NCBI GenBank assembly: GCA_951812335.1
Contig: OX638293.1
Location: 1,348,731-1,412,730, forward strand
Reading direction: 5' to 3'
DNA: 64,000 nucleotides
From: Rhodothermales bacterium
GTDB taxonomy: Bacteria; Bacteroidota; Rhodothermia; Rhodothermales; VXPQ01
The first letter of the stretch is position 1, and the number at the start of each line of letters is the position of its first letter. The notes under the pieces were generated by a model, which was given only the letters and a program-made list of their open reading frames with translations, did no database searches and was not told the origin of the DNA. This document shows, in pieces, positions 36,112 to 45,700 of the stretch. The translations under genes were made by a program, and so were the position numbers.

Positions 36112-36371
36112 TTAAGGGATACTCCGATCGAAACCGCTTCGCCCGGCACTTTACTTTCGCGCGTAAAGGATATCATGATTTCATCGTCGGAATCAGCTGG
36201 AAACCCTGCGGATTTGGGGAGTCGCGGTCGTGAAGCGCCCTTCGGGAGGCAGACAGGCGTGCGCTGGCCGCGTCCTTCCTCATTGTGTGGGGCCTGCCAC
36301 ACTGCTTCGTCATTCCTTGCCGGCGCATCCCTTGCAGCCTCTGAATTTCGCGGACTTAATCAGAGTATCTT
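36112..36371 (-). repeat. Dispersed repeat, full-length copy C
   Basis: 260 bp in the orientation opposite to copy A. It begins TTAAGGGATACTCCGATCGA and ends GGACTTAATCAGAGTATCTT, with the interior CTTCGGGAGG and ATGATTTCATCGTCGGAATC. The YceI gene begins 93 bases after its end. Confidence 0.78.
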
Positions 36372-36464
36372 GTACAGCCAGCCAGGGGCGTTTTGTATGA
36401 CTTTGCGGCGTCTCGCAACAACCTCTGGCGGAAGGCGTCTCATTGAAAAAACCGGAAGCGATCC

Positions 36465-37040
36465 ATGAAACACACGATAATCTGGATAGCCGCCTTCTTT
36501 GCGATGGCGGCTTTCGTACCGGCGGAGATCGCCCAAGCGCAAACGCTGGCCTTGTCGCCGGAAAGTTCAATCTGGATTGACGGCACGTCGAACCGGAGCG
36601 ACTGGACCGTATATGCGAAAGACATGACCGGAGAAGTTCGGATGGGAGAAGGGGAGATGCCGGACAGTCTGGCGTTCACTGTGGTTTCCGGACAGATAAA
36701 GAGCGACAAGAGCACGATCATGGACCGTAAGATCGCGGATGCGCTGAAGGCCCGCGAACATGCGAACATCGCATACCGGTTGACGGGCGCCACCGTTTCG
36801 GAGGACGATTCGGGCATGCTTTTGGCCCAGGGGCTCCTCACCATTGCGGGCGTAACGAAGGACATCGAGATGGAGGTAACCGCAGAACAACTCGAAGATG
36901 GGTCGGTGCGCTATACCGGCATGACCCCGATCCAGTTTACGGAGTACGGGATGACGCCCCCCACGGCTTTGTACGGAGCGCTTCGCACCGGCAATGACGT
37001 GACCGTGCATTTCGACGTAACGTTCGTGTCGGGCGAGTAG
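36465..37040 (+). CDS. YceI family periplasmic protein
   Basis: 191 residues from ATG 36465, with a signal peptide MKHTIIWIAAFFAMAAFVPA ending at AQAQ. The YceI lipocalin-like barrel shows SSIWIDGTSNRSDWTVYAKD, ADALKAREHANIAYRL, GLLTIAGVTKDIEMEV and a VTVHFDVTFVSGE C-terminus. YceI proteins bind isoprenoid-like lipids such as polyprenyl quinones; the ligand here is not known. It is a single plus-strand gene between two minus-strand operons, preceded by a dispersed repeat. Confidence 0.88.
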   Translation: MKHTIIWIAAFFAMAAFVPAEIAQAQTLALSPESSIWIDGTSNRSDWTVYAKDMTGEVRMGEGEMPDSLAFTVVSGQIKSDKSTIMDRKIADALKAREHANIAYRLTGATVSEDDSGMLLAQGLLTIAGVTKDIEMEVTAEQLEDGSVRYTGMTPIQFTEYGMTPPTALYGALRTGNDVTVHFDVTFVSGE

Positions 37041-37082
37041 GCGAGAATATTCCCGGGACGGCTCAGGAAGAGTTGCGCCGGT

Positions 37083-37976
37083 TTACGCGCCGGCTTGTTT
37101 GCCCACTTCGATGCCCGATAGTCGCTCGAGCGCTTTCACAAGGGCATGGTTGCCCTCGCTCCCAAGGCCGTTGCGCTGGAGCGAACGGTACAGGTGAAAA
37201 CATGCGCCCGCGCCAACGAGCGGTACCCCCAGTTCGTCCGCGGCGTCGAGGACGAGGCGCAGATCTTTCAGTTGCAGGTCGATCGTGAACCCCGGGCGCC
37301 AATCCCTTTGCGTGCATTGCGGGCCCCTGTTGGCGAGCATCCAGCTGCCTGCCGCACCGCCGGTTACCGCCTCTAATGTTTTTTCGAGGTCCAGTCCACC
37401 GGCCTCGGCGAACGTGAGCGCCTCCGATACGGCAAGCATGTTCACGACGACCAGTATCTGGTTGACCAGCTTGACGGTTTGGCCGGCCCCGTGCCCGCCG
37501 ACATGCGTAATCGTCGTGCCCATGGCTTCGAAACAGGGCATGGCCCGCGCCACTTGATCCTCCTCGCCTCCGATCATAATGCTGAGCGTGCCGTTTGCGG
37601 CTCCTTCGCTGCCTCCGCTGATGGGGGCGTCCAGCATATGCATATTCCGGGCCCCCAGTTGCGCCGCCAGTGTTTTTGTTACGGACGGGCTGATCGTGCT
37701 CGTGTCGATGAAGAGGGCGCCGGGCCGCGCTGACGGGATTGCTTCTTCGATGACGGCGACTACATCCGGGGTGTCGCTAACGCACAGAATAACGATCGTG
37801 CAATGCTCAGCCAATGCACGAATCGACGAAGCTACCCGGGCCCCGGCTTTCTCAAGAGGTTTCGTTCCGGAGGCGGTACGATTCCAGACGGTCAGGTCGA
37901 CGCCGTGCCTGACGAGGTTGTGCGCCATGCCCCGACCCATTACGCCAAGGCCGATGAATCCGACAGGTTCGTTCAT
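37083..37976 (-). CDS. NAD(P)-dependent beta-hydroxyacid dehydrogenase (GarR/HibD family)
   Basis: 297 residues. It shows the Rossmann motif GFIGLGVMGRGMAHNL, the substrate-binding DAPISGGSEGAANGTLSIM, and the catalytic-Lys helix GQTVKLVNQILVV. The family includes 3-hydroxyisobutyrate dehydrogenase and tartronate semialdehyde reductase; the substrate is not assignable. It overlaps the CysG-like gene upstream by 4 bases and so appears to be the last gene of the sulfur-assimilation operon, which is unexpected for this family. Confidence 0.83.
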   Translation of the reverse strand: MNEPVGFIGLGVMGRGMAHNLVRHGVDLTVWNRTASGTKPLEKAGARVASSIRALAEHCTIVILCVSDTPDVVAVIEEAIPSARPGALFIDTSTISPSVTKTLAAQLGARNMHMLDAPISGGSEGAANGTLSIMIGGEEDQVARAMPCFEAMGTTITHVGGHGAGQTVKLVNQILVVVNMLAVSEALTFAEAGGLDLEKTLEAVTGGAAGSWMLANRGPQCTQRDWRPGFTIDLQLKDLRLVLDAADELGVPLVGAGACFHLYRSLQRNGLGSEGNHALVKALERLSGIEVGKQAGA

Positions 37977-38698
37977 GGATATTTTTCTTCTGCTGCTTCG
38001 AGTTGCACCCGAGTGCGATGTACGCGCGCGCGGGATGCTGCCCGACCGATTTTTGCATTTGCCACCACTTCCTGGCCAGCGAGAGCGATCAGGCGCTGCA
38101 CGGCGTCCTCGGTCCGTTCTTCCTTGAGTAATTCCAGCACATCGCTATCGACAATAGCGTACCAGATACCCTTTCTTACGTCGAAATCCGGATATCGGAT
38201 GGACATCGGTTTGCGCATGGCCGCCATCCAATCGAGAAATGTCTCGTAATGGGTCCCGAATTCCGTTTCCAGGCGTTGACGCAGCCGCACGGAGAGCGCC
38301 GGCGCTGCGCCGCTGGTGGAAATGGACAAGGCCAGTTTGCCGCGCCGTACGACCGATCCGGCCACGAACGTGCAATGGGGGATGTCGTCCATGGCGTTTA
38401 TCAATACGTTTTTCTGCTGCGCTTCTTCCCAGATAGGTCTCGTTTGCGAAGGATTGGTCTCGCAGACGATGACGAGGAAAGCGCCATCGAGGTCACCGCA
38501 GCGGTATGCCCGAGGAATCCATTCGACCCGGTCCTGTGCGGCGAGCCTTTTCGAAAAAGAGGGGCTGACCACTTTTATGTGGGCGCCGCACGCCAGAAGT
38601 TCCTGGACCTTGCGTTCGGTTTCTCCGTCGTGCCCTCCTCCGAAGACGACGCATTGTCTTCGCCCAAGGTCGCTAAGCCATACCGGGTACATGTTCAT
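37973..38698 (-). CDS. Precorrin-2 dehydrogenase / sirohydrochlorin ferrochelatase (CysG N-terminal type)
   Basis: 241 residues from ATG 38698, which overlaps the cysH stop (ATGA); the open frame extends further upstream only inside cysH. The start MNMYPVWLSDLGRRQCVVFG and the NAD-binding GGGHDGETERKVQELLACGA match the Met8/CysG-N family, as do IVCETNPSQTRPIW, VLINAMDDIPHCTFVAGSVV and LALSISTSGAAPALSVRLRQ. It oxidises precorrin-2 and inserts iron to make siroheme, the cofactor of the sulfite reductase encoded at the head of this operon. CobA supplies precorrin-2. Confidence 0.87.
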   Translation of the reverse strand: MNMYPVWLSDLGRRQCVVFGGGHDGETERKVQELLACGAHIKVVSPSFSKRLAAQDRVEWIPRAYRCGDLDGAFLVIVCETNPSQTRPIWEEAQQKNVLINAMDDIPHCTFVAGSVVRRGKLALSISTSGAAPALSVRLRQRLETEFGTHYETFLDWMAAMRKPMSIRYPDFDVRKGIWYAIVDSDVLELLKEERTEDAVQRLIALAGQEVVANAKIGRAASRARVHRTRVQLEAAEEKYP

Positions 38699-39417
38699 CG
38701 GCCGCCGAGCGTTTTTTCCTCGATGCCATACGAATGAATTCCGCATTCCATTTTCTCGTGCTCCTGCCAGCGGCCCGAACGAATATTCTGGCCATTCTTG
38801 ACAGGTTTTGTGCAGGGAATGCAACCGATACTCGGGTAGCCCCAGTCATGCATTGGGTTGTAGGGCAGTTCGTGCAGGGTTATGTATTGTCGGACATCCC
38901 GGTCTGTCCAGGATGCCATTGGATTGATCTTGACAAGATTATGGATGGGCTCCCATTCCACGACCGCAGTATTTCTACGCGTGGGGGATTGGTCGCGCCG
39001 GACAGCAGTGACCCAGGCGTCTTTCGAGGCCAGAAATTGCCTGAGCGGTTGCACCTTGCGAAGAAAACAGCAACGATCCGGATTGATTCGCCATAGATTG
39101 TCGCCTTCCCGGGCCGCCTGATCTCGCAGGGATAGTTCCGAATGAAGACGAAGAATTTTAATTCCCAAGCGCTTTTCGAGCTGGATTTTCAGGTCGTATG
39201 CTTCGGGGAAGAGCAGGTCCGTGTCCAGATAGAATACGATAGCGGTTGGCCGGACGCGCGAAAGTATATGCATCAACGCCACGCCGGACAGGCCGAAGCC
39301 GGTACCCGTGGCCACGTTCGAACCAAAGGTTTCGAAGGTCCATGCGAGTACGTCTTCCGGCCAGGCATGCTCCAACCGCATGTTCGCTTCACGGATTTCG
39401 TTTTGTGTCAAAATCAT
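38695..39417 (-). CDS. cysH: Assimilatory adenylyl-sulfate (APS) reductase, [4Fe-4S] type
   Basis: 240 residues. It reduces activated sulfate to sulfite with thioredoxin or a similar donor. Residues Cys116-Cys117 (RCCFLRKV) and Cys199/Cys202 (GCIPC) are the paired ligands of the cluster that marks the APS-using branch; enzymes that use only PAPS lack them. ECGIH near residue 224 carries the catalytic Cys, and VKINPMASWTDRDVRQYI is typical. It overlaps cobA and cysG-N by 4 bases each. No ATP sulfurylase or APS kinase gene is in the window. Confidence 0.9.
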   Translation of the reverse strand: MILTQNEIREANMRLEHAWPEDVLAWTFETFGSNVATGTGFGLSGVALMHILSRVRPTAIVFYLDTDLLFPEAYDLKIQLEKRLGIKILRLHSELSLRDQAAREGDNLWRINPDRCCFLRKVQPLRQFLASKDAWVTAVRRDQSPTRRNTAVVEWEPIHNLVKINPMASWTDRDVRQYITLHELPYNPMHDWGYPSIGCIPCTKPVKNGQNIRSGRWQEHEKMECGIHSYGIEEKTLGGR

Positions 39418-40232
39418 AATACGGAAGCAGTTGGGGGTTGATTGTGAACGAACGAATCATGCAATGCTCCACCTGAAAATACGAGTTCTTTGTTAAACCA
39501 TGTTGTTCGGGAATGAAGCGATACCACTTCGCCTATAACGATGGTTGCGGGTGCGGAGCATCCGAGACTTAGCAGACCGATGGTCCTGAGCGTTCCGGAC
39601 ACAGTTCTCTGGTTTTGGGTTGCAGCGGATTCGACGATTGCGGCCGGAGTTTCAGGATCGAGCCCTGCCCCGATCAATTGTCCGGCAATCCAGTCGAGGC
39701 GGCCAAGGCCCATCAAAATGACCAGGGTACCCACGCGCGCCAGCGCATTCCAGTCCGGTGAACGGCTGGCCGTGCACGAATGACCCGTTACGACAGTGAA
39801 TGCGGGGGATATGTTGCGGTGCGTGACGGGAATACCGCTGAAAGCTGGTGCAGCGATCGCGCTCGAAACGCCGGGGATCACCTGAAACGGGATGTTCGCC
39901 TCGGCAAGTGCAAGGCATTCTTCGCCGCCGCGTCCAAATACGAAAGGATCGCCTCCTTTCAGGCGAACCACGCTTCGGTATCGCCGAGCCCGGTCGATGA
40001 GTATACGATTAATCGCTTCCTGGGGCATGGAATGCTCCCCGGGTGCTTTTCCGGCATAGATGCGTTCGGCGTCCATGCGGATGCAATCCAGAAGATCGGG
40101 ATGGACGAGTCTGTCGAATACCACTACCTCCGCATGGCGGAGAAGGCGGAGCCCGCCTGCGGTGATTAAATCAGGATCTCCGGGTCCCGCGCCTACAAGA
40201 TAGACGGTTCCATGTTCAGGTCGGTTGTGCAT
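39414..40232 (-). CDS. cobA: Uroporphyrinogen-III C-methyltransferase (SUMT)
   Basis: About 272 residues from ATG 40232; a longer start at 40262 would overlap the sulfite reductase more. It methylates uroporphyrinogen III twice with S-adenosylmethionine to give precorrin-2. Signatures are VYLVGAGPGDPDLITAGGLR, VVRLKGGDPFVFGRGGEE, VIPGVSSAIAAPAFSGIPVT and VILMGLGRLDWIA. It overlaps the upstream sulfite reductase end by 17 bases and cysH by 4 bases, so the operon is translationally coupled. Together with CysG-N it builds siroheme. Confidence 0.92.
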   Translation of the reverse strand: MHNRPEHGTVYLVGAGPGDPDLITAGGLRLLRHAEVVVFDRLVHPDLLDCIRMDAERIYAGKAPGEHSMPQEAINRILIDRARRYRSVVRLKGGDPFVFGRGGEECLALAEANIPFQVIPGVSSAIAAPAFSGIPVTHRNISPAFTVVTGHSCTASRSPDWNALARVGTLVILMGLGRLDWIAGQLIGAGLDPETPAAIVESAATQNQRTVSGTLRTIGLLSLGCSAPATIVIGEVVSLHSRTTWFNKELVFSGGALHDSFVHNQPPTASVL

Positions 40233-42087
40233 GGTTTCGATATTTTTCGGCGATCCGGTCAAGTTCTTCGTTTCCGATTCGTGCGCAGTAGTTGCCGAAT
40301 TGCTCTCCGGCCTGCTTTTCTTTTAGAAACGCATACAAAACAGGGCGGAGTACGGGGACAATCTCGTCGAGCGGCACAAGGTCTTTGAAAAGTTTGTTCA
40401 GGCGTGTACCGTCGGATCGCCCTCCGAGGAACAGTGCGTATCGATCGCGAGATCGCCCCACAAGTCCGATATCGGCTACGTAAGGGCGGGCGCACCCGTT
40501 GGGGCAACCGGTCATGCGGATCGACAGGAGTTCGTCCTGCAAGCCCAGCTTTTCCAGTTCTTTCTCGACGAGGTCGATCACCCTGGGCAGGACCCGCTCG
40601 GACTCGCTCAGCGCAAGACCGCAGGTCGGCAGCGCCGGACAGGCCATGGAATATTTCCGGGCATTCGACAGTTTGGCAGGGCGGACAATACCGTACTTGT
40701 CGAGCAGATCGTTCAATTCCGTGCGTACGGCTCCGTCCAGGTCGGTGAGCAGGATGTCATGATTGGGGGTGAGTCGTACTCCGGGTCGAAACCGCTCGAC
40801 AATCGCTTTCAATCCTGATTTGAGCCGGATCCTGTCCGTATCCATGATGCGCCCGTTTTCTACGGAAAGGCCGAAAAACCAGCGTCCGTTCAGTTGTTTT
40901 CGCCAGCCAAGGTACAGATTGTTCTCCAGCGGTCCGGTGTTCCGCGGCGGTTCGAGAGAATAGCCAAGCCGCCTTTCCAATTCGCGAACGAACCGGTCGA
41001 GTCCCCAATCGTCGATCAGATATTTCATGCGGGCATGACGTCGGTTCGTTCGATCTCCATGATCTCGCTGTATCGTAACGATGGCGCTTGCGACCTCGAT
41101 CAGTTTCGAGGTGGGCACGAAACCGACCGGGCTTCCCAGACGAGGGTACGTTTGCGGCTTCTTGTGGGTCATACCCAGTCCGCCCCCGGCGAGCAGGTTA
41201 AATCCGGCGAGCGTTTCGTTTTCGACGATGGCGATAAGACCCACATCCTGCGTATAAACATCGATGCTATTGTCGCCGGGATAGGCTGCGCCTATTTTAA
41301 ATTTTCGCGGCAGATACGCTTGGCCGTACAGCGGCTCTTCGTTTGTTATTTCCCGGCGATCGTTCACGGGGCGTTCCCGGATCGTTTCGGAGAGGCTGTT
41401 ATACACTTTATCGCCTTCGAGCCACACTTCGTGATAGGCGCGCGTCCGGGGTAGCAAAGCTTCCGCCAAGCGATTTACTTCGAGTTCGATCGCTTCGTGC
41501 ACGGGATGGGTGGCCGGGGCGGGCGACAACATCGTATTTCGCACTACATCGCCGCATGCGGCGAGGGTTGTCAGCAGGATATCGTTGATCGCGCGCAGCG
41601 TACCCTTCAGATTTGTCTTGATTACGCCGTGCAACTGAATTCCCTGGCGGGTTGTGATGCGAAGCGTTCCGTTGCCATAGCGATCGGCAAGCATATCGTG
41701 CACCAGATACTGGTCTGCCGTGAGGCGCCCGGAAGGGATTCGCGAACGCACCATGAACATATATTGCTTGCCCCCCTTTTTATTGTCCCGATCTCGTTGC
41801 TGGTAGATTCCGTGGAATTTCAGGAGCTGTTTTCCCGTTTCGTCGAAGTGTTCGGCGGAATCGCGGAGGTTTTCCAGCAGGTTTCCGCGCAGGTTCCGTC
41901 CGGCGGTTTTTATATGCTCCAACCCCAACGACCGCGGCGCCCTGACCTGATCCCCTGAATCCGGACCGCCTTTTCTCTTGTCGGGCAACAGGGAGGACTT
42001 TTTCTGCCCGCCTCCTTGCGCGTCGGTTTGTTGCGGGATCGGGGTCGGAAGGACAGGTTTTCCTGTTTTTATTTTTTTGGAAGACAT
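40216..42087 (-). CDS. cysI: Assimilatory sulfite reductase, siroheme/[4Fe-4S] subunit
   Basis: 623 residues. It reduces sulfite to sulfide with six electrons. The siroheme-Fe-S ligands are visible as Cys483-x5-Cys489 (CPALPTC) and Cys528-x3-Cys532 (CPNGC). Substrate-binding segments include TTRQGIQLHGVIK and FNLLAGGGLGMTHKK. The first ~45 residues are a Lys/Gln-rich extension of low complexity. No CysJ flavoprotein is nearby, so reduced ferredoxin is a possible donor. It is the first gene of a five-gene minus-strand operon behind a 400-nt leader. Confidence 0.92.
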   Translation of the reverse strand: MSSKKIKTGKPVLPTPIPQQTDAQGGGQKKSSLLPDKRKGGPDSGDQVRAPRSLGLEHIKTAGRNLRGNLLENLRDSAEHFDETGKQLLKFHGIYQQRDRDNKKGGKQYMFMVRSRIPSGRLTADQYLVHDMLADRYGNGTLRITTRQGIQLHGVIKTNLKGTLRAINDILLTTLAACGDVVRNTMLSPAPATHPVHEAIELEVNRLAEALLPRTRAYHEVWLEGDKVYNSLSETIRERPVNDRREITNEEPLYGQAYLPRKFKIGAAYPGDNSIDVYTQDVGLIAIVENETLAGFNLLAGGGLGMTHKKPQTYPRLGSPVGFVPTSKLIEVASAIVTIQRDHGDRTNRRHARMKYLIDDWGLDRFVRELERRLGYSLEPPRNTGPLENNLYLGWRKQLNGRWFFGLSVENGRIMDTDRIRLKSGLKAIVERFRPGVRLTPNHDILLTDLDGAVRTELNDLLDKYGIVRPAKLSNARKYSMACPALPTCGLALSESERVLPRVIDLVEKELEKLGLQDELLSIRMTGCPNGCARPYVADIGLVGRSRDRYALFLGGRSDGTRLNKLFKDLVPLDEIVPVLRPVLYAFLKEKQAGEQFGNYCARIGNEELDRIAEKYRNHAQPT

Positions 42088-42145
42088 ATATCAAGGGGTG
42101 TGGGTATAAACACTCGAAGCGTGCGAGAAGCCGAAAAACGGTCAC

Positions 42146-42180
42146 AAAAAAACCCGCTTACCTTTGAGGGGAAGCGGGTT
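42146..42180 (-). terminator. Intrinsic terminator inside the cysI leader
   Basis: Read on the minus strand, AACCCGCTT and AAGCGGGTT form a 9-bp stem, followed directly by TTTTTTT. It lies about 60 nt upstream of the cysI start codon, downstream of the promoter, so it can only act as an attenuator for the operon. Confidence 0.8.
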
Positions 42181-42242
42181 GGTATCTTGGGCGACCGTCA
42201 AGTGCGCGCATCGACTGCGCATTCTCAGGTAGTACAGGATCG

Positions 42243-42326
42243 TCAGGTTTGTCCTGATCCCTCCAGAGGTTTCGTAGTGCGGGTCATGCCCTGCATACAC
42301 ATACATAAAGATATACGCATTAGCAT
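42243..42326 (-). CDS. Possible Met/Cys-rich leader peptide
   Basis: 27 codons from ATG 42326 on the minus strand. The first 14 residues, MLMRISLCMCMQGM, contain five Met and two Cys. The stop codon lies about 60 nt before the terminator stem. Position and composition fit an attenuation leader peptide sensing Met- or Cys-tRNA. The short ORF could also be chance, since the region contains a TATGTATG run, and the ribosome-binding site is weak. Longer in-frame starts exist, for example 42404. Confidence 0.3.
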   Translation of the reverse strand: MLMRISLCMCMQGMTRTTKPLEGSGQT

Positions 42327-42494
42327 ATTCACCGGCAGGCGATCCTTGTACGCACAGGGCGCAAAGGAGGTAGAAGGATCCGCCGTATGAATGAAACCAT
42401 GCATGGGCACGGGAACGCGTATGGTTTTGGTTGTACTGCGCCGGGCTCGGGAATTCAAGTCGTTGAATAAGCGCCCTTGCACAAGTAAGGCGCA

Positions 42495-42523
42495 ATTATA
42501 CTGCACGGAATGTTGTAAGGCAA
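42495..42523 (-). promoter_or_regulatory. Sigma70-type promoter for the sulfate-reduction operon
   Basis: On the minus strand, TTGCCT (42523-42518), a 17-base spacer and a perfect TATAAT (42500-42495). AT-rich sequence (42524-42610) lies upstream. Predicted transcription start is near 42488. Confidence 0.5.
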
Positions 42524-42603
42524 ATTTTTTTTATACAGGAAGCGCTTTCATTCCTGTTGTAATAGATTAAAGCGAAAAAAATTTTTGTTTTCACGAAAAT
42601 TGC

Positions 42604-42632
42604 AAAAAAGGATGCGCCCTCCGGGGCCATCC
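42604..42632 (-). terminator. Intrinsic terminator downstream of the giant surface-protein gene
   Basis: On the minus strand GGATGGCCCCGGAGGGC then GCATCC forms a stem (GGATG/CATCC and GCCC/GGGC, one bulged G) followed by TTTTTT. It lies about 150 bases after the stop of the gene ending at 42780. A further long hairpin at 42707-42742 without a T-run lies between them. Confidence 0.75.
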
Positions 42633-42779
42633 GGTTCGGATGCGGACCCCCTCGGACCGCATTATGAGCGCCGTCTTTAGCCACTCCATCGCTCATAAAC
42701 GGCAAGGGTCCCCGCCGCCGTACGGCAACGGGAACCCTTTGTTGAGCATAAGCCGAGAGACAACTTCGGCTGCCGTTTT

Positions 42780-45700
42780 TTACTTGACAAGAACCATCGT
42801 GCGCACGATCGTCTTCTCGCCCGCCGCCAGGCGATACACGTAGACGCCGTTCGGCAAGTCGTTCGCACCGAAACGCACCGTGTGACGACCTGCCGTCTTC
42901 GGACCGTCGACGAGCACCTCCACCTCGCGCCCCAGCATGTCGTATACGATCAGGCTCACGTCGCCCGCCTGCGGCAAAGCGTAGTCTATGGTCGTCTGCG
43001 GGTTGAACGGGTTCGGGTAGTTCCGAGAGAGTTCAACCTCCGTCGGCAGTTCCTCGTCTTCCGTGCCGGTAACCGAAATCACGTCGACCGTAAAGGTCTG
43101 CGAAACCTCCTCCTTCTCGCGATCAGTCGCCGTAAGCGTGACCTGGGCCGAGTTGTGCCCGAGCGGCAAGATCGTCAGCGTGGCCTCGGATGGATCCAGC
43201 GTCAACTCCATGGCCGAGGTGATCACATAGGTCGCGGTGCTCGACGGCGATATGTGATCGGCCGACACATCCATCTCGTAGAGCAACCCTCCGGGAAGCG
43301 CGTCGCCCGCTCTCGCATTCGGATCCAGGAAAGCGGGATCGGCCTCTTTTCCGCCCGACAGATTCCGCAAATCCAGAACCGTCGCAGGATCGCCCGTATT
43401 CAGCGTAATATCCTCGATGACGGTCCGCACGACCGGGAACGTGGCGCCGTGGACCGTCACGTCGAAGCTTTGCGAGATGGCTTCTTCGCTGGCGTTCGTG
43501 GCCACCACCGTAACGTCGGTAGATGCCTCGTCCGTACGCCACACGGGCGTAAGCGTTATGACGGAGCCCTGCACGGCTACCTCCACCACGGTGCTGTCCG
43601 CACTGCTCGCCGTATACGTGAGGCCGCTCATCGCAGGATCTCCAAACGCAGCCGGCTCGCCGTCTTCGTCGCCGTTCAAATCCGCCAGATCCACCGTTGC
43701 GGCGTCGCCGTCGGCATCCAGTTCCTGGTCAGGAATAGCCTGCGCTACGGCCGGCGTAGTCTCGCTCACGATCGTCACCGTGAAGGAATCCGATATGGAT
43801 TGGGCGTCCGGATACCCCGCTTTGGCGATCTCGTCCGGTTCGCCGTCCTTCGTACAGTCAGAGGTTGCCGTTACAGGATTGTCGTTTGTCGCATACCCGG
43901 CAGGACAGACGTACGTCGGCTCTCCCTTGTCCGTGGCGGTCACCGTAAAGGTGCTCGTGCCCGATCCACGCGGAAGGATAGTGAGGGTCTCCGCAGCCAG
44001 ATCGACCGCCGCCCTCATGGACGACGTAACCCACGTAAAGCGGTCGCCGTCGCCCACTTTTATGGCCGTATCGTCATCGATGTCGATCGTCAACTCCAGC
44101 GAACGCCCGCCCAGGTCGTCATCCGCGAATCCGTCGCCCAGATCGCCGATCGTGGTGTCCGTATCGTCGTCTTCCCGCAATGTCCAATCCGCAAGCGGCG
44201 CTACGACATACGGTCCGGTTGTCCCGGACACGGCCACAACAACTTGCAACCGGGCATATTCGCCGGCGCCGTCCGTCGCAGTCACCCAAACGTTGGTCGA
44301 TTCGCCACCTTGCGCCTGGTCCGTAAGTGCGATCGTCAGCTTGGAACCCGATACCGTCGCCGTTACGATATCGACCGCATCGTCGCCTGCGCCCACTTTA
44401 TCGGCGCTGGCTTCGTAGGTCAGGGAGACATGGTTCGGATCGTAGAAGTAATCGCGAAGCTCCAGTGTCTTCGACATTTTCTCTACCTCTCTTGTCGTCA
44501 GCATTACCGGATCCGTATAGCTCTGGACTTGATCATTGTACTCTTCTCCCACGGCAATATCCTCTCCTATCAGCACGGGCGCATCGGCGGACATCACTTC
44601 CACAAGCATGAGCTTCTCGTCGTCCTCTGCGCTCGCATCCGGATCCACAGCGAGTTCGAATGCGCCTACCGAAATCGGATCCAAGGTGAGCTCATTGCCG
44701 GTAAGGACGACGTTGGCGTACGAATCGACCGTAAACGAATGGCCGGGATTGTTCACCGGGTCGTCGTCCCCCACGCGGTAGTGACGTATACTCCAGTCTG
44801 CCCCCAAATCGTAAGGATACTCTTTATCCAGGTCAATGGTAACGGGCCCTCCGCCCACGCGGAGAATCCTGGATCGAACCGCCGGCACGGCGACAATGCA
44901 GATGTTATCGCTGTCGCCTGAGAATTCCACGAGATCGCCAAGCCATTCCTGGAATGCGGTATCTCCCGGCACGCACAGCCCGTTGTCGACATCCAAGTGC
45001 GTGAGATTGCTCAAGTTGCTAAGCGCCGCCGGGATCGATCCCGTCAGGTCGTTGTTGTGGAGCCACAGTCTCTGGAGGTTGGTCAAGTAGCCCAACTCCG
45101 CCGGGATCGAGCCCGTCAGGGAGTTATCCTCGAGACGCAGTCTCTCGAGGTTGGTCAGTTTGCCCAACTCCGCCGGGATCGGCCCCGTCAGGTCGTTGCT
45201 GTGGAGATCCAGGTGCGTGAGGTTGGTCAAGTCGCCCAACGCCGCCGGGATCGAACCCGTCAGGGAGTTATCCTCGATACGCAGTCTCTCGAGGTTGGTC
45301 AGTTTGCCCAACTCCGCCGGGATCGAACCCGACAGGGAGTTGAGCCTGAGAATCAGATATTTTAGGCTGGTCAAGTCGCCCAGATCCGCCGGGATCGAAC
45401 CCGACAGGGAGTTTTCGTGGAGATACAGTTCTTCAAGGTTGGTCAAGTCGCCCAGATCCGCTGGGATCGAACCCGTCAGTCTGTTGTCTTGGAGATCCAG
45501 TATCTCGAGATTGGTCAAGTCGCCCAGCATCGCCGGGATCGCCCCCTCCAGGGAGTTTTCATGGAGGCTCAGAGAATCCACCCGTCCGGCGTCGTCGGTG
45601 GAGACGCCGAACCACGTATCGAGGGCGGCGTTAGTGCCCCAGTTGTCACTTCTTTCCCAATCGCCCCCGTTGGTCGAATCGTAGAGCGCAAGCAGCACCG

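Larger units (their letters stand above)
35874..36464. other. Divergent intergenic region with promoter-like palindrome and repeat copy C
   Basis: 591 bases without a gene, between the minus-strand Gfo operon and the plus-strand YceI gene. It holds the candidate back-to-back promoter elements at 36041-36056 and a full-length dispersed repeat at 36112-36371. The remaining sequence is unremarkable. Confidence 0.6.
42088..42488 (-). promoter_or_regulatory. Long 5' leader of the sulfate-reduction operon (attenuator region)
   Basis: From the predicted promoter to the cysI start is about 400 nt. It holds a short Met/Cys-rich ORF (42326-42243), hairpins TCAGG ACAAA CCTGA (about 42258-42244) and TGCGC AGTCGAT GCGCA (about 42221-42203), and an intrinsic terminator (42180-42146) before cysI. 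No consensus SAM-I, SAM-II, cobalamin or TPP aptamer core was found. The arrangement fits transcription attenuation by leader-peptide translation or by an unassigned aptamer. Confidence 0.6.

Noticed and set aside
42250..42300. SAM-I riboswitch in the cysI leader (GGAGGGATCAGGAC resembles part of the S-box)
   Set aside because: The other conserved S-box segments and the closing stem are absent or out of order, so the match is superficial.
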